From: Druceiella hillmani
Lineage: Eukaryota > Arthropoda > Insecta > Lepidoptera > Hepialidae
NCBI GenBank assembly: GCA_039881145.1
Contig: JAYKKI010000006.1
Span: 20,954,501-21,018,500 of the forward strand
Direction of reading: 5' to 3'
Length of the DNA: 64,000 bases
Shown: piece after piece, positions 36,411 to 50,494 of the stretch
Numbering within the stretch: the first letter of the stretch is position 1
Layout of the letters: each line of letters starts with the position of its first letter
Position numbers and translations under genes: made by a program
Notes under the pieces: model-generated
What the model saw: the letters and a program-made list of their open reading frames with translations, nothing else
The model's database searches: none
What the model was told of the DNA's origin: nothing

Positions 36411-36659
36411 TAATTATTGCACTCTGTTTTAACTCAATCTACTTGTTTTTTTATTTTCTAATAACGTGTTGCAAAAAATAACCTAACATATGGAACATCG
36501 CGGTGACTTTTCTCTCTCAGCAATTTGAAGTTGGCTGTTATAATAACTGCCGTAGTATATGAAATAGCTTTCTAATGACACATGTGTGGTGCTTATTGGT
36601 CTTGCAGATCATTTTGTTCGGTTGGCAAAATATGTTTGTGAATGAAACTTGTGTAGTGT

Positions 36660-39600
36660 GAAAATGCGAAAACTGTGTTCAATTTTAATCAAATCATCGA
36701 ACGTGGCAACAAGCTTATTGAGCAATATGGATAAGAAAGTGGCTGAAATATTTTACTGATATAACTTTAATTTACCTGCAGTAAGTATAAAAATGATTAA
36801 ATTGTTGCAGAAATATGGGAAACTAGAGTTTTGTAATAATTTGACAAAACAAAAATTATTAAAAAAAATGGGGTTAACTAAAAATTTCTTGCACCATTAT
36901 TTTATACAAAGTTCTTTAATTCAACGTAAAGTAAACCTTTTCTCTGCATTTCAAGCATAATACTTTGAAAGAGAGATTTCTTAATAGAAAAATGGTCCAT
37001 AGAATCTCATTCATATTTAAAAAGACGCCCAACTTTCTGCCCAAATTGGAAATATGTACATATATTATGAGATACAACTTATGAAGTGCGTGAAAAAAAA
37101 ATTTACTGTACGAAATTTTACGTTTCTATATTGAATACTTTCTAAGAAAAATGGCTGCAACATATAGATAGAAAGACGAATATGTGAACGTTCTTATTTT
37201 TTTCTTTTCACGATTCTCCTATGTGTCGACTTATTATTTTATTTAAAAAGCGTAAATTACTTATAATTTTATATTTAAAAAAAAAGAGGTCAAAAGAGTT
37301 TTGTTTCTTCAAAAAGTTGATAAGGTATTATACTTTCCTTTCTTAAAATTATTGATTTCTAACATGGTCTAGAATTAACCCATCGATATCCAATGATATT
37401 GTACGAAGAATACCTTATATCAGTATGAAATCATCAAGAAATATCACCCTAAATATAGCCGCTTGAGAACTAAGAAGAGAGAGAAAGAGTTAAAATATCA
37501 TGAACATAAAAGCGATAGATATACAGAAGACGAGGATAGTACTTAACTTTTGAGAGCCATTTTTATTCCAATCGAGTAGACTACTCAGCACGTATGTTAA
37601 ATAGTTTTCATTTTTAATTTTTTTTAATGCTGACCGAAAAATAAATTTTCAATACTTCCCTATCTTGGTAACTCAACGAAACTATGCACGTAGCTTCATA
37701 CTTTATTTAATGTAACATTTAGGTGACTCAAAACGAGTTGTAACCAAATACAATAAAACAGCTACCAACTCGTAACTCCACGGGCGATACACCTGCCCCG
37801 AACTTATTCTTTTAGTAATAGTTCGGAGTAGTAATTCGTCAAACACAGGTGGAAATACCAAACTTGCCTAACAAACAAAACAAATCGTAAACAACTTACG
37901 ACGTGTTCCAGCAAAAGTTTAATATACACTTGCAATTTAAAATTATTTATGACAAAGTTATTTATAAACAGCTGTAGCTACCGCTTCGGTTTCGTAAACT
38001 TTCCCCGTTATATGGACAGTTTGTTTAAAAAAAATTGAAATAATGTATGAACATATATAATTAATCAGTCGTTTTGCTAATATGCCATTTAATGTGTCCT
38101 ACGTAATTTCACTGAAAAAGATTAAATAATCAAGGGTTCTGCAACTGCACCCTAGATGACATCTATGGAACCATTTTTGCTATCGCACTTTAGATGACGC
38201 CCTATAGAATGTAATAAAGAATAAAGATATCGTCTAAAACATGACACGTACCGATCAAAAAATAAATTAATTATATGGTTACACGCAGATTTATAGATTC
38301 CACCGTATTTAATTGTATATTTAAACTACGTTAGATATACAGTATTGGCTACGCAATGCGTATGCGTAGATAGCGCAGCCTTATTAAAATATGAGTGTGC
38401 AGGCGTGCATCACGGAATCCAAACACCGATATCATCATAATTCTGGAACCATTTAAAATATCACGACGAAATGAAAACTACATTAGTTCCTGTCTACAAT
38501 ATGAGTAAAACTCATTTTAATACCTATAGTAGTTTTTGAGTGAAATTTATTCATAGAGACAGGACAACAGATAGACAGAAAGACATTTTTTTAATATTAG
38601 GTAGGTTTCAATAATCCAATATGCAAAAAAAATATTTCAAGCCTGAACATTCGAAAATTAAGGCAAATACATAAATTGTATTTATCAGTACTGATAAAGA
38701 AATACAAAATTCTATCTACTCCTTAAATTACTGGAGATAATAATATGACTTGGTTACACATCTGCTATATTATTTATGACTAGCGAGAACCAGCAATTAT
38801 TTGTTTTTTTACTATTAAATTCAGCAAGGTTTGCAAGTCTGCAGAATTTAATATTACAATTTTACCGTTTGAATCTTTTTTTTAATTATGTGTATGCAAG
38901 CCACTATGTAGAAAATTGCAATGTAAATAACAATACGTATAAGTAACCCTTAGTAAAAAGCAACCACTAAAAAAGTGGAAGAAAGTGTTCAGAATAGACG
39001 AATTTATCATTGAAAATTTAGAAGGTGCATTTTTGAGTGCAACTATTTTACGGATAAGCAACTTTCTTCTGGCGTATTTATTTTAAGTGGATAATTTCTA
39101 CTTAACGAATATGGTAGTCAGAATGTCTTATTTATATAAATTTTTCTTTACATTGAGATCTCATAGAAATTTCATTAACTATTAGATATTAAGTTATTTA
39201 AATTATAACTTAATATTATTACGTACCTATTATTCGTGATTAGTGCTAGCTACGTACTTATTTAATTAACTTTATTCAATTACCGTGTTCCTACATAAGT
39301 ACGAACTCAAATTTAAGAGAAAATTGTCAAAATACAATGAGATTAACACCAGCTGAATACAGAAACAAATTATATGCAGTCGGTGTATCGATTTGAATCT
39401 GACCAAATTGCATTATCTTTTGTAGCACGGCGGTAGTTATATAACAAGTTATTTTTTTCTGGATAATTGAATACATTTTGTTTCTGTCAATGACTTGTAT
39501 CGTTCAGATAAAAATAAATAAATTCTAGTATTACTGAGACCTATACATGAACGAATTTTTGCGAAAGTATCATGCGTTTCTAGCAATAAATGTCAAAGTA

Positions 39601-40980
39601 ATTATTTAAAAGAACTTTGTCAAAAGTTTACCTGTTAGTTGTTAAATGCTTCGCAGTTATCATCTCGGGGCGCCTGTGTTTTTGGCACTCGACCAGTTTG
39701 CTGAGCCCTTTAAACTTAATAGCACTACGTCTAGTTAGCGGGAGTGAATTAACTCGGTAAACTTTAAATCATGTTGGAAAATAGTAATTGTTTACCTTAT
39801 TGTAAAATTTGTAATAGCTTAAATGTAAATAAAATGTAATGAGAAACGAAAAAAATTAACAATTTTGAATGTTGGTATAATTTACATTTTTGTATATAAT
39901 TTAAGTTGTGTAATGATATGTAATATTCTATGTTTTACACTACTGAAAAAAGGCATAAACAAACCAACCTATGTAATTAACAATGACTTACATATAATTT
40001 CAGACAAGCGTTTTTCCAATCACTGCTGAATTAGTTTTGTCCTGTATTTCCGTAATTGTATTTGAATGAGATTCAAGGTTCAGCATGATATCAGAATTTT
40101 GACTTTAGGAATATTTTACGTGGGCTTTATTTTTCATTGTGTACGATTTAAAAGCAGTTTTTTAAAGTTTCGTATAAAAACAAGGCGCCCTTTTAATTTC
40201 GTCATGTCGATTCTTTTGTGTCTTACCATTTACATGTTATTCTGAAAGTATATTCTACATGTTAAAGTTTCAACAAACCTGTAGCAAAATAATATTAAAA
40301 AAAAAATTTCTTATACTCTTACATATTTTGACATAATTGGACATAATTGGGGAAAATTTTTTTTGCTCATTCCATCGAAGTTTCTTTGAACCTGTATACT
40401 TGAGAAAGTAAAAAGGAGTCCTTCTAAGATAACCACCCATCCGTTCTTCTGTGGATAACAGCATTCTTTGTGAGAAAAAAATCAACACAGGAACTTGAAA
40501 CTTGGCCTGGTTATAAAATATATTAACCATTTTATATCTCAATCAATAACACTAAAAAATATGAATGGAAATATTATAAAAGCAAAATAAGGTCTTCAAA
40601 CTTTTTGGTATCAAAGTTTTAATATTATGTGAACGTGAGATTGAAATGGGTGACTATAAAATATCAAAACAATTTTTTTCATAATTTTATGTCGCAGAGT
40701 TTCAAAGACAATGCTGTAAATAATTACAAAAATATATGACAACCCCCATTCTCGAAAATGATAAAGTGAAAATTGTGAAAAACAGTACTATTAGAGATTT
40801 ACCTAACGCGAACCGAAGATTATAGCAACCATTTTTACTCCTACAGTTTTTGAGAAATTTACGGCGAAAATAATAAATTTTGTAAATAGTTTAATAGAAA
40901 TTCCATATTAAATATTTAAGGGAATGTACCTTTATTTTAAATATTCCATTAAGGTAAAAGGGTACTACTTTTGGTTTTAA
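36660..40980. other. Gene-poor A+T-rich interval with small hairpins
   Basis: No coding relic is recognised. The notable pieces are a cluster of stems at 37,733-37,826 and a hairpin CTACGCA-ATGCGTA-TGCGTAG at 38,349-38,369 within GGCT...AGCC. A 90-codon minus-strand frame (40,270-40,542) has no recognisable domain. Confidence 0.4.
37733..37826. other. Cluster of three short stems
   Basis: ACGAGTTG (37,733-37,740) pairs with CAACTCGT (37,766-37,773). CGGGC (37,781-37,785) can pair with GCCCCG-region bases near 37,795. CCGAACT (37,798-37,804) pairs with AGTTCGG (37,820-37,826). The patch is G+C-richer than its surroundings. It resembles neither a tRNA nor any RNA family I know. Confidence 0.25.
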
Positions 40981-40995
40981 GGTCTGTTTGCAATT

Positions 40996-41103
40996 CACAA
41001 TTAAATGAAACTACGTGATGTAGTATTATTTCTACTTTATTTAAATTCTTTACCACGCACTTGGTTTCATTGTATTACATCTTCGGGTGGGCAATTAGTA
41101 AAG
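40996..41103 (-). mobile_element. Hammerhead-family solo element, decayed copy E
   Basis: Minus-orientation unit of about 108 bp, starting CACAATTAAATGAAACTACG and ending at AGTAAAG. The ribozyme region is damaged: the core reads CCGAAGA instead of CUGAAGA and stem II is shortened. Target-site duplications are no longer visible, which suggests an older insertion. It lies in the single-copy interval. Confidence 0.88.
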
Positions 41104-41109
41104 ATATAT

Positions 41110-43680
41110 TGAAGCTTAAAACGACATGTACTGTATTGCTTGCCGTTTATTTTTTTTTTGCACACACATGCATTTATAAAATTATAAAAATCCTAACAGC
41201 GCTTGATTAGACCCGTAAGTTCAAGAGACAGGAATAACTACGCAACTTTATCACTTGACAGTTTTTATTTAAATAACATGCCAACATATTTACTAAGCAT
41301 GACATCTGTAAATAATTTACTAACATCATTATGTCAATCCTAGGAAAATATTTTGACAGTAAGATTGTAAAAAACTAGAAAGAGGAAATGTTTTTAATCA
41401 CCTAATGTAATGATAACCAATGATTCAGCGTCGTGTCTATGTAATCTGGTACGTATATTAAATTCATTCTGGCATAATTGAGGAAGGTACAAGATTACCA
41501 ATATTAATGCTTATGTTATTTTAATATTTATTGTCTAAAATAATATCAACTTTCTGCAAATAATTTTAAGTTTTACTTCAAAAATATATTGGCGACTTAA
41601 ATATTAACGAAATGGGGATAAAACTTTTAAATTATTCCCAAGTTCATAAGTGGAAATAATTGATTCAGAACACTTAGCACCTAAAGTTTTTTAAGTGTTC
41701 TAAGCATCCGGAAAATATATATGTTTAAATTTCAACTGACACGACAATATTTTTATTTATCGATAATAAGGTATAATTTTTTTTATTTTTGTTACATTTA
41801 TTTTTAAATCCACATTGTTAGTAGAATATATATTTAGGACGTAGATGGCTTGATATAGGTAACCAGATGCAAAACATTAGTCAATAAGTGCTGGTTTCTT
41901 AACAAATAGTATAACTTCATTGAAAATATATCAGTGTACGTAACAAAAAAAGTAACTATAGAAATGAAATAATTTGATTCTATTAATGAGGTACACTTTT
42001 ATTTTTATTTTTTTTTTAGTATCGAAAATGTCTTCCTCGTCTTAATTCCTATTTGCATTGTATTTATGTTCAGTTATAATTTTTTTAGAGACGTACATCG
42101 AAAGCTCTCAATAAGATAGACGTCTACATGTGAAATTGTATTACCATATGGCAAGATGATCAATTTTTAAACCTTTTTCGTTACGGCTTAAGTTAATACA
42201 TTAATTTTAAATTTTGCACATAACCTAAAGGTTTTGTAAAATGTTTATTAAAGAAACACATCTTCATATCAGAAAAGTGAAATCGCAATGTCTAAGTTCT
42301 AAAATTAAGAACAACGTATTAATGTTGCCAATCGCTCTAACTATGTGTCCTATCGTAAGATTGAAAAAAAAGAGATAGTTACTTAAACATATTAACCTTC
42401 TGCCGATAATACTTATTTAAAGAATTCGCAAAAAAATTAAGAAAACTTAACGAAAAATGAAACTTGTAAAAAAAAAGTATTTTAATTATAGCACAAACTA
42501 CTTGCTAATGAGCACAATAGTTACAAAATTTAATATTCGATTTACTTTTTGGGAATTTAAGACTTTTATTGTCGTCCTCATATTTAACGTATTTTTGACT
42601 TATTTCACATTTTAAATTGATTTTTATTTCCGTAAACTAAAATGAAAAATATTTTAATAATATAAAAGAATCAAAATTCTTGCTATGGACAAACCATTAT
42701 ACAATGATATTTACGAACTGTTCGTATTTTAATAGTATGTACGTACTCGGCTTATTAGCACGGAATATTGTGATGTGTAAACAGGACACGTCAAGGACAA
42801 GTGTGCGTCTCCGGACAGCTGACGGCGGCTTTAAGGATGTCACAGGATATACAGGTCATGAACTATTCAGAACTCTGAACACAATATAATGGCGACTCGA
42901 AACAACGTCGCACTATTGTTATGATAAAAGCTTTCACGAAGTAATGTTTTGAGAGTAATGTTTTTCTGGGTTATTTATTTACGTCAGTTGCTAAAGCAGT
43001 ATCTCTCATATAAAGATAGAAACTAGGGCTTCATGTTTAAATAATTCTACAAATATATTGAAAGGTGATAGTAAGTTTAATAGTTGTTAAGTAGCATAAT
43101 TTATATTTTGACAAAATGCCAATGATAATATTTTTTTTGTCTCTTAAGAAAATGACAAATGGAACAAAAGAAGAAAAATAATGTTATTTTTTCCACTTTC
43201 ATACGGAAATAAAATGAGCAATATCAGAACCCATTTAGGCAATGTAATTCTCTTCCTGTCATTCTCCACGTCGTTCTCGACGTCCTCCAACTTTTGAATT
43301 ACAAATGCTGTATTTATTAAATTTCATAGAGATTATATAAAGGGATTAACTGATAATTAAACATTTCTTTTGGAAATGGATTCTAATACATGTAAAATGA
43401 CAAAAAAATAAAAGTACTCATGCAATTGTACGTCAATTGAAAGTGTTTTAAAACGAACTGAAAAGAAATTTAAGGTTTTTAAGTTCTGATTTAGGCTTTT
43501 GTTTGTGGTATCACTTAATATGTAAAATTTTAGTGTCTCCATAAAATACAGAAATCAAAATTTTTTCTTACGTTTTACTATGATAAATTACTCCTATTTT
43601 GATATTACAAATTGTTTAAAACAAACATATTAAAATATTATTTTTTACTTTTTATTTCATGTTGCTACAAAAGTTAAATT
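41110..43680. other. Gene-poor A+T-rich interval
   Basis: Apart from the G+C-rich patch at 42,765-42,912, I see no gene, repeat family or regulatory site that I can support. Confidence 0.4.
42765..42912 (+). other. G+C-rich patch with open frame, bounded by an 8-bp inverted repeat
   Basis: The frame 42,680-42,889 ends with SVRLRTADGGFKDVTGYTG and a stop. Its second half is far richer in G+C than the neighbourhood. ATATTGTG (42,765-42,772) and CACAATAT (42,880-42,887) bracket it. GCGAC...GTCGC forms a small hairpin just after. No protein family is recognised on either strand. It could be a small inserted piece or an exon. Confidence 0.2.
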
Positions 43681-43689
43681 TGTTTAGTT

Positions 43690-45240
43690 TTTTTAAGCTA
43701 TGATTTTTACTTTTATGACTTTGCTTCATTTTTTTGGACGATTCTGTATACTTGTTCTGTTATAGAATGGTTAGACTCGAAACCATTATGACGCCGTTTT
43801 CTCACACTTGTTTCTTTCATTTTGCTATATTTCCTCCAATCACCTTTTTTTAAAGAACTTTAATGGTAAGAGGAATATTTTGGAAGATGTTTAATTTTCT
43901 TGGATTTGATCCAATTATTGTAGTACTTATGGTGGTTATTATTACTGTGTGATCTGAGTAGCTATCTAAGCAGCTTTCACATTCTATATAGTGGCTTAAT
44001 ACCCTTTAAAAATAAGAAATGCCAGCAAGCCCATAGTTTATGTTGGTTTGTGAGTCAACAGGTAAGTTCATCTGATATGAACAGGTTTAAGGTATTTCTC
44101 AATATGTTTTTTTGAGTTCCCGTCCTCATCAATTAGTCAGTCTTCATCCCAATCGCATATATTTAGCTTTACAATTAACCCTTGCTCTGAATTTTTGACC
44201 TAGACCTTTGAAATACTAATTGAAGACACTTTCAGATATTTTGGATTTTGACACTATTGTTGGTTGGTACACGTGACATTGTAACTGTGTGAGGTACTTA
44301 GACATATATGTTTATAGTAGAGACCTGGACTGTATTAGGTTATCTTGTATTCGTGTAATAATTTGTGTTTATATTGTTTCATATTATAACTTCGTTTCCG
44401 ACATATGCAGTTACATATAGATGGTGTGTCCCATATACTTAATATCCCCTTAGCGCCACTGCTACTTAATCTGTTAGTTGGGCTTCCGATACCAATAAGA
44501 TGTCTATTTTGTTTGCAATATAAGACAATTTATGTTCCATGTTTCAATGCGCAATAAGTGATTTTGACAATTTATTGACTACAGTAACTTTCACTTTCAC
44601 ATTTGGGTGCCCATTTGATTTATTAGTTTGACAAGCTTTAAAGCTTATTTGTTAAAACTTCTTCTAATAAATTATTACCATTCTGTTATTGTTTCTACTG
44701 TTCTTGAACCTGTCTGCCTTAATGCAATCTGTGCATAGGTTTCCGTTTGTTCTTCATTTTCTGTTAAATGCTTGCGGCTCTGGTTTCTTGACCTACTGTT
44801 TGGCTGTATGTCTATATCGTTTTGATTTGTTACTTGTCTGCGATCATGGACGGTTGTCTCATTGTACGTCTATTTCCTTTCGGTTTTCAAATTGTTTACT
44901 AAAGTTGTTAGTACATTTGGGCTATGTTTAGATTATCAATTCGATATGTCAACAACGAGGTTTGGGTTTCGGATAATGTGGTTAGATTTTCGATTTCGTA
45001 TTACGCAACAATGCGGATGCATTGAATTATTTTTTGTATGCTTGTACTCGATTATATTTTATTTCATTTTTGGGTGTTCAATATTTACACTTGCATGGTA
45101 AATATATTTAATCTTTATGGTGGCAATATTTTAAGGACTTCATTTTTATGAAGTGTATTGACAACGGATTTCATAACTTGGGTTAATAACTTTCTCATTG
45201 ACATTTTAGTTTGAGTTGCGAAACCCTAAATATAATATTT
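43690..45240 (-). pseudogene. Jockey-type LINE relic: ORF1 end and ORF2 endonuclease
   Basis: The minus strand is A/C-rich and, read from 45,240 down, ends a first frame near 44,675. A second part begins near 44,540 with TWNINCL and KIDILLVSEAQLTD, then LRGY..YGTHH. Further down come GRELKKTY, LPVDSQTN, and near 43,950 CESCLDSYSDHTVIITTIS. This is the motif order of the apurinic-type endonuclease of Jockey-clade ORF2 (TWNANG, LLSETHL, the SDH catalytic motif). Stops and frameshifts are numerous. The reverse-transcriptase half is absent. It ends just before the start of large copy 2. Confidence 0.65.
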
Positions 45241-46300
45241 TCCCTAAAATACTATTTTCATTTATTGTAAATTTAATTTTTATTTGAAAAACAACATCAT
45301 TGAATAATTTTGTAAAACTATTAATGTTTATTTGATACTTGATTTACTCAAGGTTGATAGATAACAAAGTCAGATTGATTAGTTATAATAATTGAAGTAT
45401 TAGACTTGTTTCGCTTCAGTGTCCGTAATTCCCCCATCGTCCTCTAGTAGCGATCACTAATTTCATATTAAAAGTAAATTTATTTATTAGCTTACTCAAA
45501 TGTGCACCAAACGATATTTCACAGTTTTATCTGTCACCAGTTTAAACGCTGAAAACCTGTGAAGTGCGACAAAGTCGTAATGCGTTTTTAATAAGCCACC
45601 TCTATATACGATTTTACTCAATTCCGCAATCCTACTTTTCCATAAAGCTTTTAATTTTCATTGTTCATATCCGTATAACCTAGGTATTATAAATGTCTAT
45701 ATAGACTTTATTTTTATTGTCTATGTAGTAGTAGATATTGTATGGGGATTGTTGTTTAAGAATGTAACGGACATAATAGAAATGTAACATAATAGTAAGA
45801 AGTATTTTGCAGAGTTTAAGAAAAAAATTAAAATAATTTACCCTTGAAATTGATTACTCTTAAAATTTGTAACACAATTTAAATAATAGATTGTCAAAAA
45901 ATGGGCCCTCACACATTGCACTTCATTTCGAGTTTTATTGCTTACAAATTTTAAGAATGAAAAAAAGTTCATAAAATTTAGTAGTTTTTCGCTTCCTTTT
46001 TAAACATTTTGGGAGGTCCTTTAAAAATAATTTTATTTATTAGTTTGCTACATTTTATTAGGAATATTTATAGGAAGCATTTGCTTGCAAGTAATTCGTT
46101 CGTATAGTACTAAAACTGTGGAGGTTGTGGGGATATAACAGGTGGTCGGACAGATGGAGAGACATGAAAAAAATTCGCTCTAATTTTAGAAAGTTGATAC
46201 ACAAGATGTTAATTTACCCTGTTCCAATGAATATAATGAACACGAAATTAATTATTAATTTATTAAATACTTGTTACCCCTTTAATTTTATTTCCTTACT

Positions 46301-46345
46301 TCCTTGTGTAACTACAAGGAATGTTTGTGTAACTACAAGAATTTT
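46301..46345. repeat. Short tandem repeat, counterpart of 2,836-2,950
   Basis: Two copies of a TGTAACTACAAGGAATG-like unit, fewer and shorter than in copy 1. Confidence 0.6.
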
Positions 46346-47494
46346 ATATAATTGATGAATTCCTTGTATTTATTTAATTTTTTTAGCTTAAAATTTGATC
46401 TTTACATTACAAAATCGAATAAAAAAACTAAGAAATAACAAATTTAAAAGATCATTCGATAAGGAAGCAGCTTTTGTATTTTTTTCATTATTTAATTGTA
46501 TATTTAATACTTGGAAGTTTCTTCGACCAAAAAATTTTCTTATTCCAGTTTATAAATTCTGACTTGCAGTCGAGGAATCTTCCATTAAAGTCAAAAGATG
46601 ACTTCAAGCTTCGTTAGGATCTGATTCTAATTTATTCACATACGAAGAGTTTAATAAAGGTAATTTAATAATAATGTAATTGCCAGATCCCATAGTTCTA
46701 AAGAACGATAATTATGTATTATTATAACTGAGTCTTATAATTAACTCATAGGCTTGTTAAGGAATATCTATAAAAATTTGCCGAAATATTTCAGGAAAAT
46801 AAAAACTAATCGAAAAAAATTAAAACTACTTCAAAATGTAGACAGGTGCACCACTTAAAATAACGAAATAATAAAAGTATGAATAACTTAAAAAGAAGAA
46901 ATAATAACTATTATAATATGCCAATAATTAATCTAGAATCCAAATCTACCACCAAAGTAGGTGTTAACCTAAGTAGGTATGTTAACACATTTTTTTGAGG
47001 TTGGTGCCGGGCAAGATAATTTTTTTTGTCTTCACTTATTTTGGTATGTACGTTTAACTGGTATCAACTTCAAAAAAATTGTTAATATACCTATTTACGT
47101 TAGAAAATATTTTGGATTTGAATTGATTTTGCGCCTATTATAAGACTTATTTCTCTCTTTTATGTTAAGCCTATTTTCATTTTGAAATGGGTTTAATTTT
47201 TTGAAATTAGTTTTTATTTATAATAATTAATATTAGTAGAACTTACTATATTAGTTAATCTTATATTATTAACAATTCGATAGCTACATTTATACCGTGT
47301 CAACCCTTGAATGTCATAGTAACATGTAATAACATTAATTAATAACATCAACTAATCAATTCCGTTTTTATATATTATAGTCTAACTAATACCGTAATTA
47401 CTATTATACCATTATATTATATGCCACATGTATTATTATTATTATTATTGAGAATTGCGCCATAATTTGACAATGTGAATATCAATTATTGTCT

Positions 47495-47770
47495 AGTAAC
47501 ACAATTAATAGTTTATATCTTATTAACTACTGAACCGATTTTGATGAAAGTTTTACTATGCCTTAACTGAAAGGTACCAAAGCTAAGAAAATGTGTAAAT
47601 GTAATTTGCAATTCTATTATTAGTTTTTGAGAAATACGCGAACAGTCATATTTATATACATTAATCAAATTTTGCATATTTGTTTAGAAGACCCAGTAGT
47701 ACTAATACGTATGAATATTGTGTAATTCTAATAACATTACATACATACAGGTCGAATTGACAATCTTCTT
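47495..47770. repeat. Unclassified interspersed-repeat fragment, copy 2
   Basis: Counterpart of 4,080-4,290, with the same ACTACTGAACCGATTT phrase. Family not determined. Confidence 0.35.
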
Positions 47771-48335
47771 CTTTTTAGAAGTCAGCTGATAGCTTTAATT
47801 TGCCTGAAGTATATAAAAAAAACTGATTAAGCGCTTGGAGGAATATGATTGTAGTAATTTTACTAAACAAACTTATTAAAGCAGTATAAGCGGAACATTT
47901 CAAAATGAATCTAGTTAACTAAATACTATTTTACGCATCTATAAAATACAAGATGATTTAAAAATATATCACTCGTTAATAAATTAACGGGGGACATAAA
48001 CTAATTCCAAATCCAATTCTTTGCGAAGATTGGATGCACCTCAATAGGTAACGATAGAAATGTTGTTATGGAAAGGTCAGAGTAGAGAAGGCGGTAGGTG
48101 GGTGGAAGAAATTAAGCATTTGAGGATAATAATTTTTTTATTACAAATATACCGTGGAATGTCGTTTGAAAGTTAGTTAGGAAGGATTTCAAATTTATTT
48201 TTTCATAATAATAAAAATATCTTCAGAGTAATACTAGAAAATATACAAAAAAATATGTTTCACCCATCTATTTATAAAACTATTAAATATAAAATTATGA
48301 AAAATATTTAACTTTAACAGAGAGATGAAGAGGTA

Positions 48336-48557
48336 TTATGAAATTATAAAAATTCTTAGTCGGGTTACAAAACAATATAGTATTTCAAATACTTTTTGGT
48401 TGCTGCCCTCCGATGTGTATGTTATAATAAAATATTTGTAGTTAACCGAGCAATCACTCAACATTACTTTCTGTAATTTTCTAACTTTCTGCTCTGGCTT
48501 AAGTTTTGATTGTTTTTGCCTCATCAAAAATATTACTGTAAAAAGTCCCCTTTTCAA
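48336..48557 (-). other. Short open frame kept open in both large copies (73 aa here)
   Basis: Partner of the frame at 5,189-5,371. It shares MKRGLFTVI, SKLKPEQK and NYKYFIITYTSE. It runs 13 residues longer because the stop used in copy 1 is not conserved. Function unknown. Confidence 0.2.
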
Positions 48558-50494
48558 AAGGTAGTCGTAAAAATAGCAAAATTTTTGTGGAGTTTCGCTC
48601 CGTATAGATCAAATTTATCACAGCATTCATCTTGAATATTAAATTTTTCAAATTATAACAAATAATATGAAAGAAATACCTATAAGATAAATAAAATACA
48701 TATAATAAATATTAAGAAATGGTACATTTGGTTTTATCATTTATGGTATATATATTTACGGGAAATCTCGCTCTTGAATTAAAATTGATTTTCTCCCGTG
48801 TGGTGAAAAGCGGCACGCCACGTAAACTAGGTACCTAAAAAAGGAACTGGGCCCCATACATGGTGTGTTAATATTATTTTTCTCTTTATGTTATAAACAA
48901 TATAGTTAATCGAGAATTCTACAAACCAAAATTCTTTTTTCAAAACAAAAGCCTCAGATTTAAATTAAAACGTTAGAAATTAAAAGTTTAAAAAATTAAC
49001 ATCTATGAAGAAACCGCCCGTATATAGTAATTGATATTATACCATAAACAGTTTATATAACCATATAAGTACAACGCGAATTCATAATGCAGAATATGTA
49101 AAAATATATTTTGTATATTTATTCAAGATAACCCAAAACCACCGCTTTTGTCACTGTATAGAAATAAAGATGTGAAAATCGAATTATATATGTACGAAAC
49201 TTTATTGATAGACAGAAATAAATTTATCTTCCTTTTTAGCTAACAATTCTCGTATTTTCAGATTGAATTTTTTCCTTCATTTCATGCACTTACGGTTGAA
49301 TATACTTAATTAGTTTTATTATAGATCCTTGACTTGACCATTATATGACAAAATCTTCTAAAATCTAAAATTACACATTTAATTGTAAAAGCATTTCTCA
49401 TTTTTTTGATATCCATCGGGCACCGGTATTTGCTTTTAAACGTTACAATATTATTCACCAACGAACTACATAGAATATTTCTATACTTCTCTAGAGACTT
49501 TACTGCTTCTTCAATAGAATCGTTTTTGGCAAAGGTGCTATAAAATTATATTACGTGGAAAAATTGTACAATGGACTGGCATCAACACGGTGTTTCAGTT
49601 GCATTTTAATCGAAGCCCATTTTAATTTATATTGAAATCTATTTGCCCGTAAACAATCGATGGGGTTATCTTCGGTTTAAAGCTTGTCAATAAATTTGTA
49701 GTTAGTTTTAATCTTCATATTTTTTGTTATTTTAATTCACAAACCTTTAGTTTGTCCCCTTTTTTCGAGAAAATTTCCGTATTTCATCAATACGGTTAAC
49801 ACTGAATACTGTTACCTATAGTGAAACATTTAGTCGATTTATCTGTTAAAAGTCCAAAGTTTGGGTGTAATGAAATATAACGTAACGTTACGGCCGTTAT
49901 ATCTGAATGTTTTGCAGAAAACCTAACGTTTCTATTTTATTAAAACGAAAACGGCGTTAATAAAGTAAATACGATACATTTTTCGATATATGGTGTTAAA
50001 TTGTTGGTAAGTTACTCTATTATGAAAATTTTCAAGAAAAACAGGTAACGTCAAATTTTGGCGAAATTGTTAAAATTAAGTACGTAGAAATTCAAGTTTA
50101 GAATTTCCTCGCTAGTAGAGGACATATTGTGTTTTTTTAATCATCAGAAAAATAAGTAATAGAACACTATATCAACGATCTTTACCAAAGCTCTGATATA
50201 AAATCGAATAAAGTACAAAATTTAGATAAAACAGTTTTAAGAAAAATTATATGTTCTATTTTTCTTTTCCTCCTTGTTTTTTCCTTTTTTTTGGAGGCAC
50301 AGAATCAAAACAGACGTAAAAACCTTTCGTAGTATTAAAATGGTCCCATTAAAATATAATATCAACTTAAAACTTCATTTGTACAGTAATTATGAGTGAC
50401 GCAGTTATTTTTACTATTACACAAAAGAAAAAAAGGAACGCTGATAACAATACTCATGTGTGCGTCCATCTGTTTATCACATTTGTTTTTTTCT

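Noticed and set aside
40270..40542. 90-codon minus-strand frame
   Set aside because: No domain, no paralogue, and no coding-like bias that I can see; listed only as part of a gene-poor interval.
44689..45101. Two plus-strand frames of about 80 codons, rich in F, L and C
   Set aside because: They are antisense shadows of the minus-strand Jockey relic.
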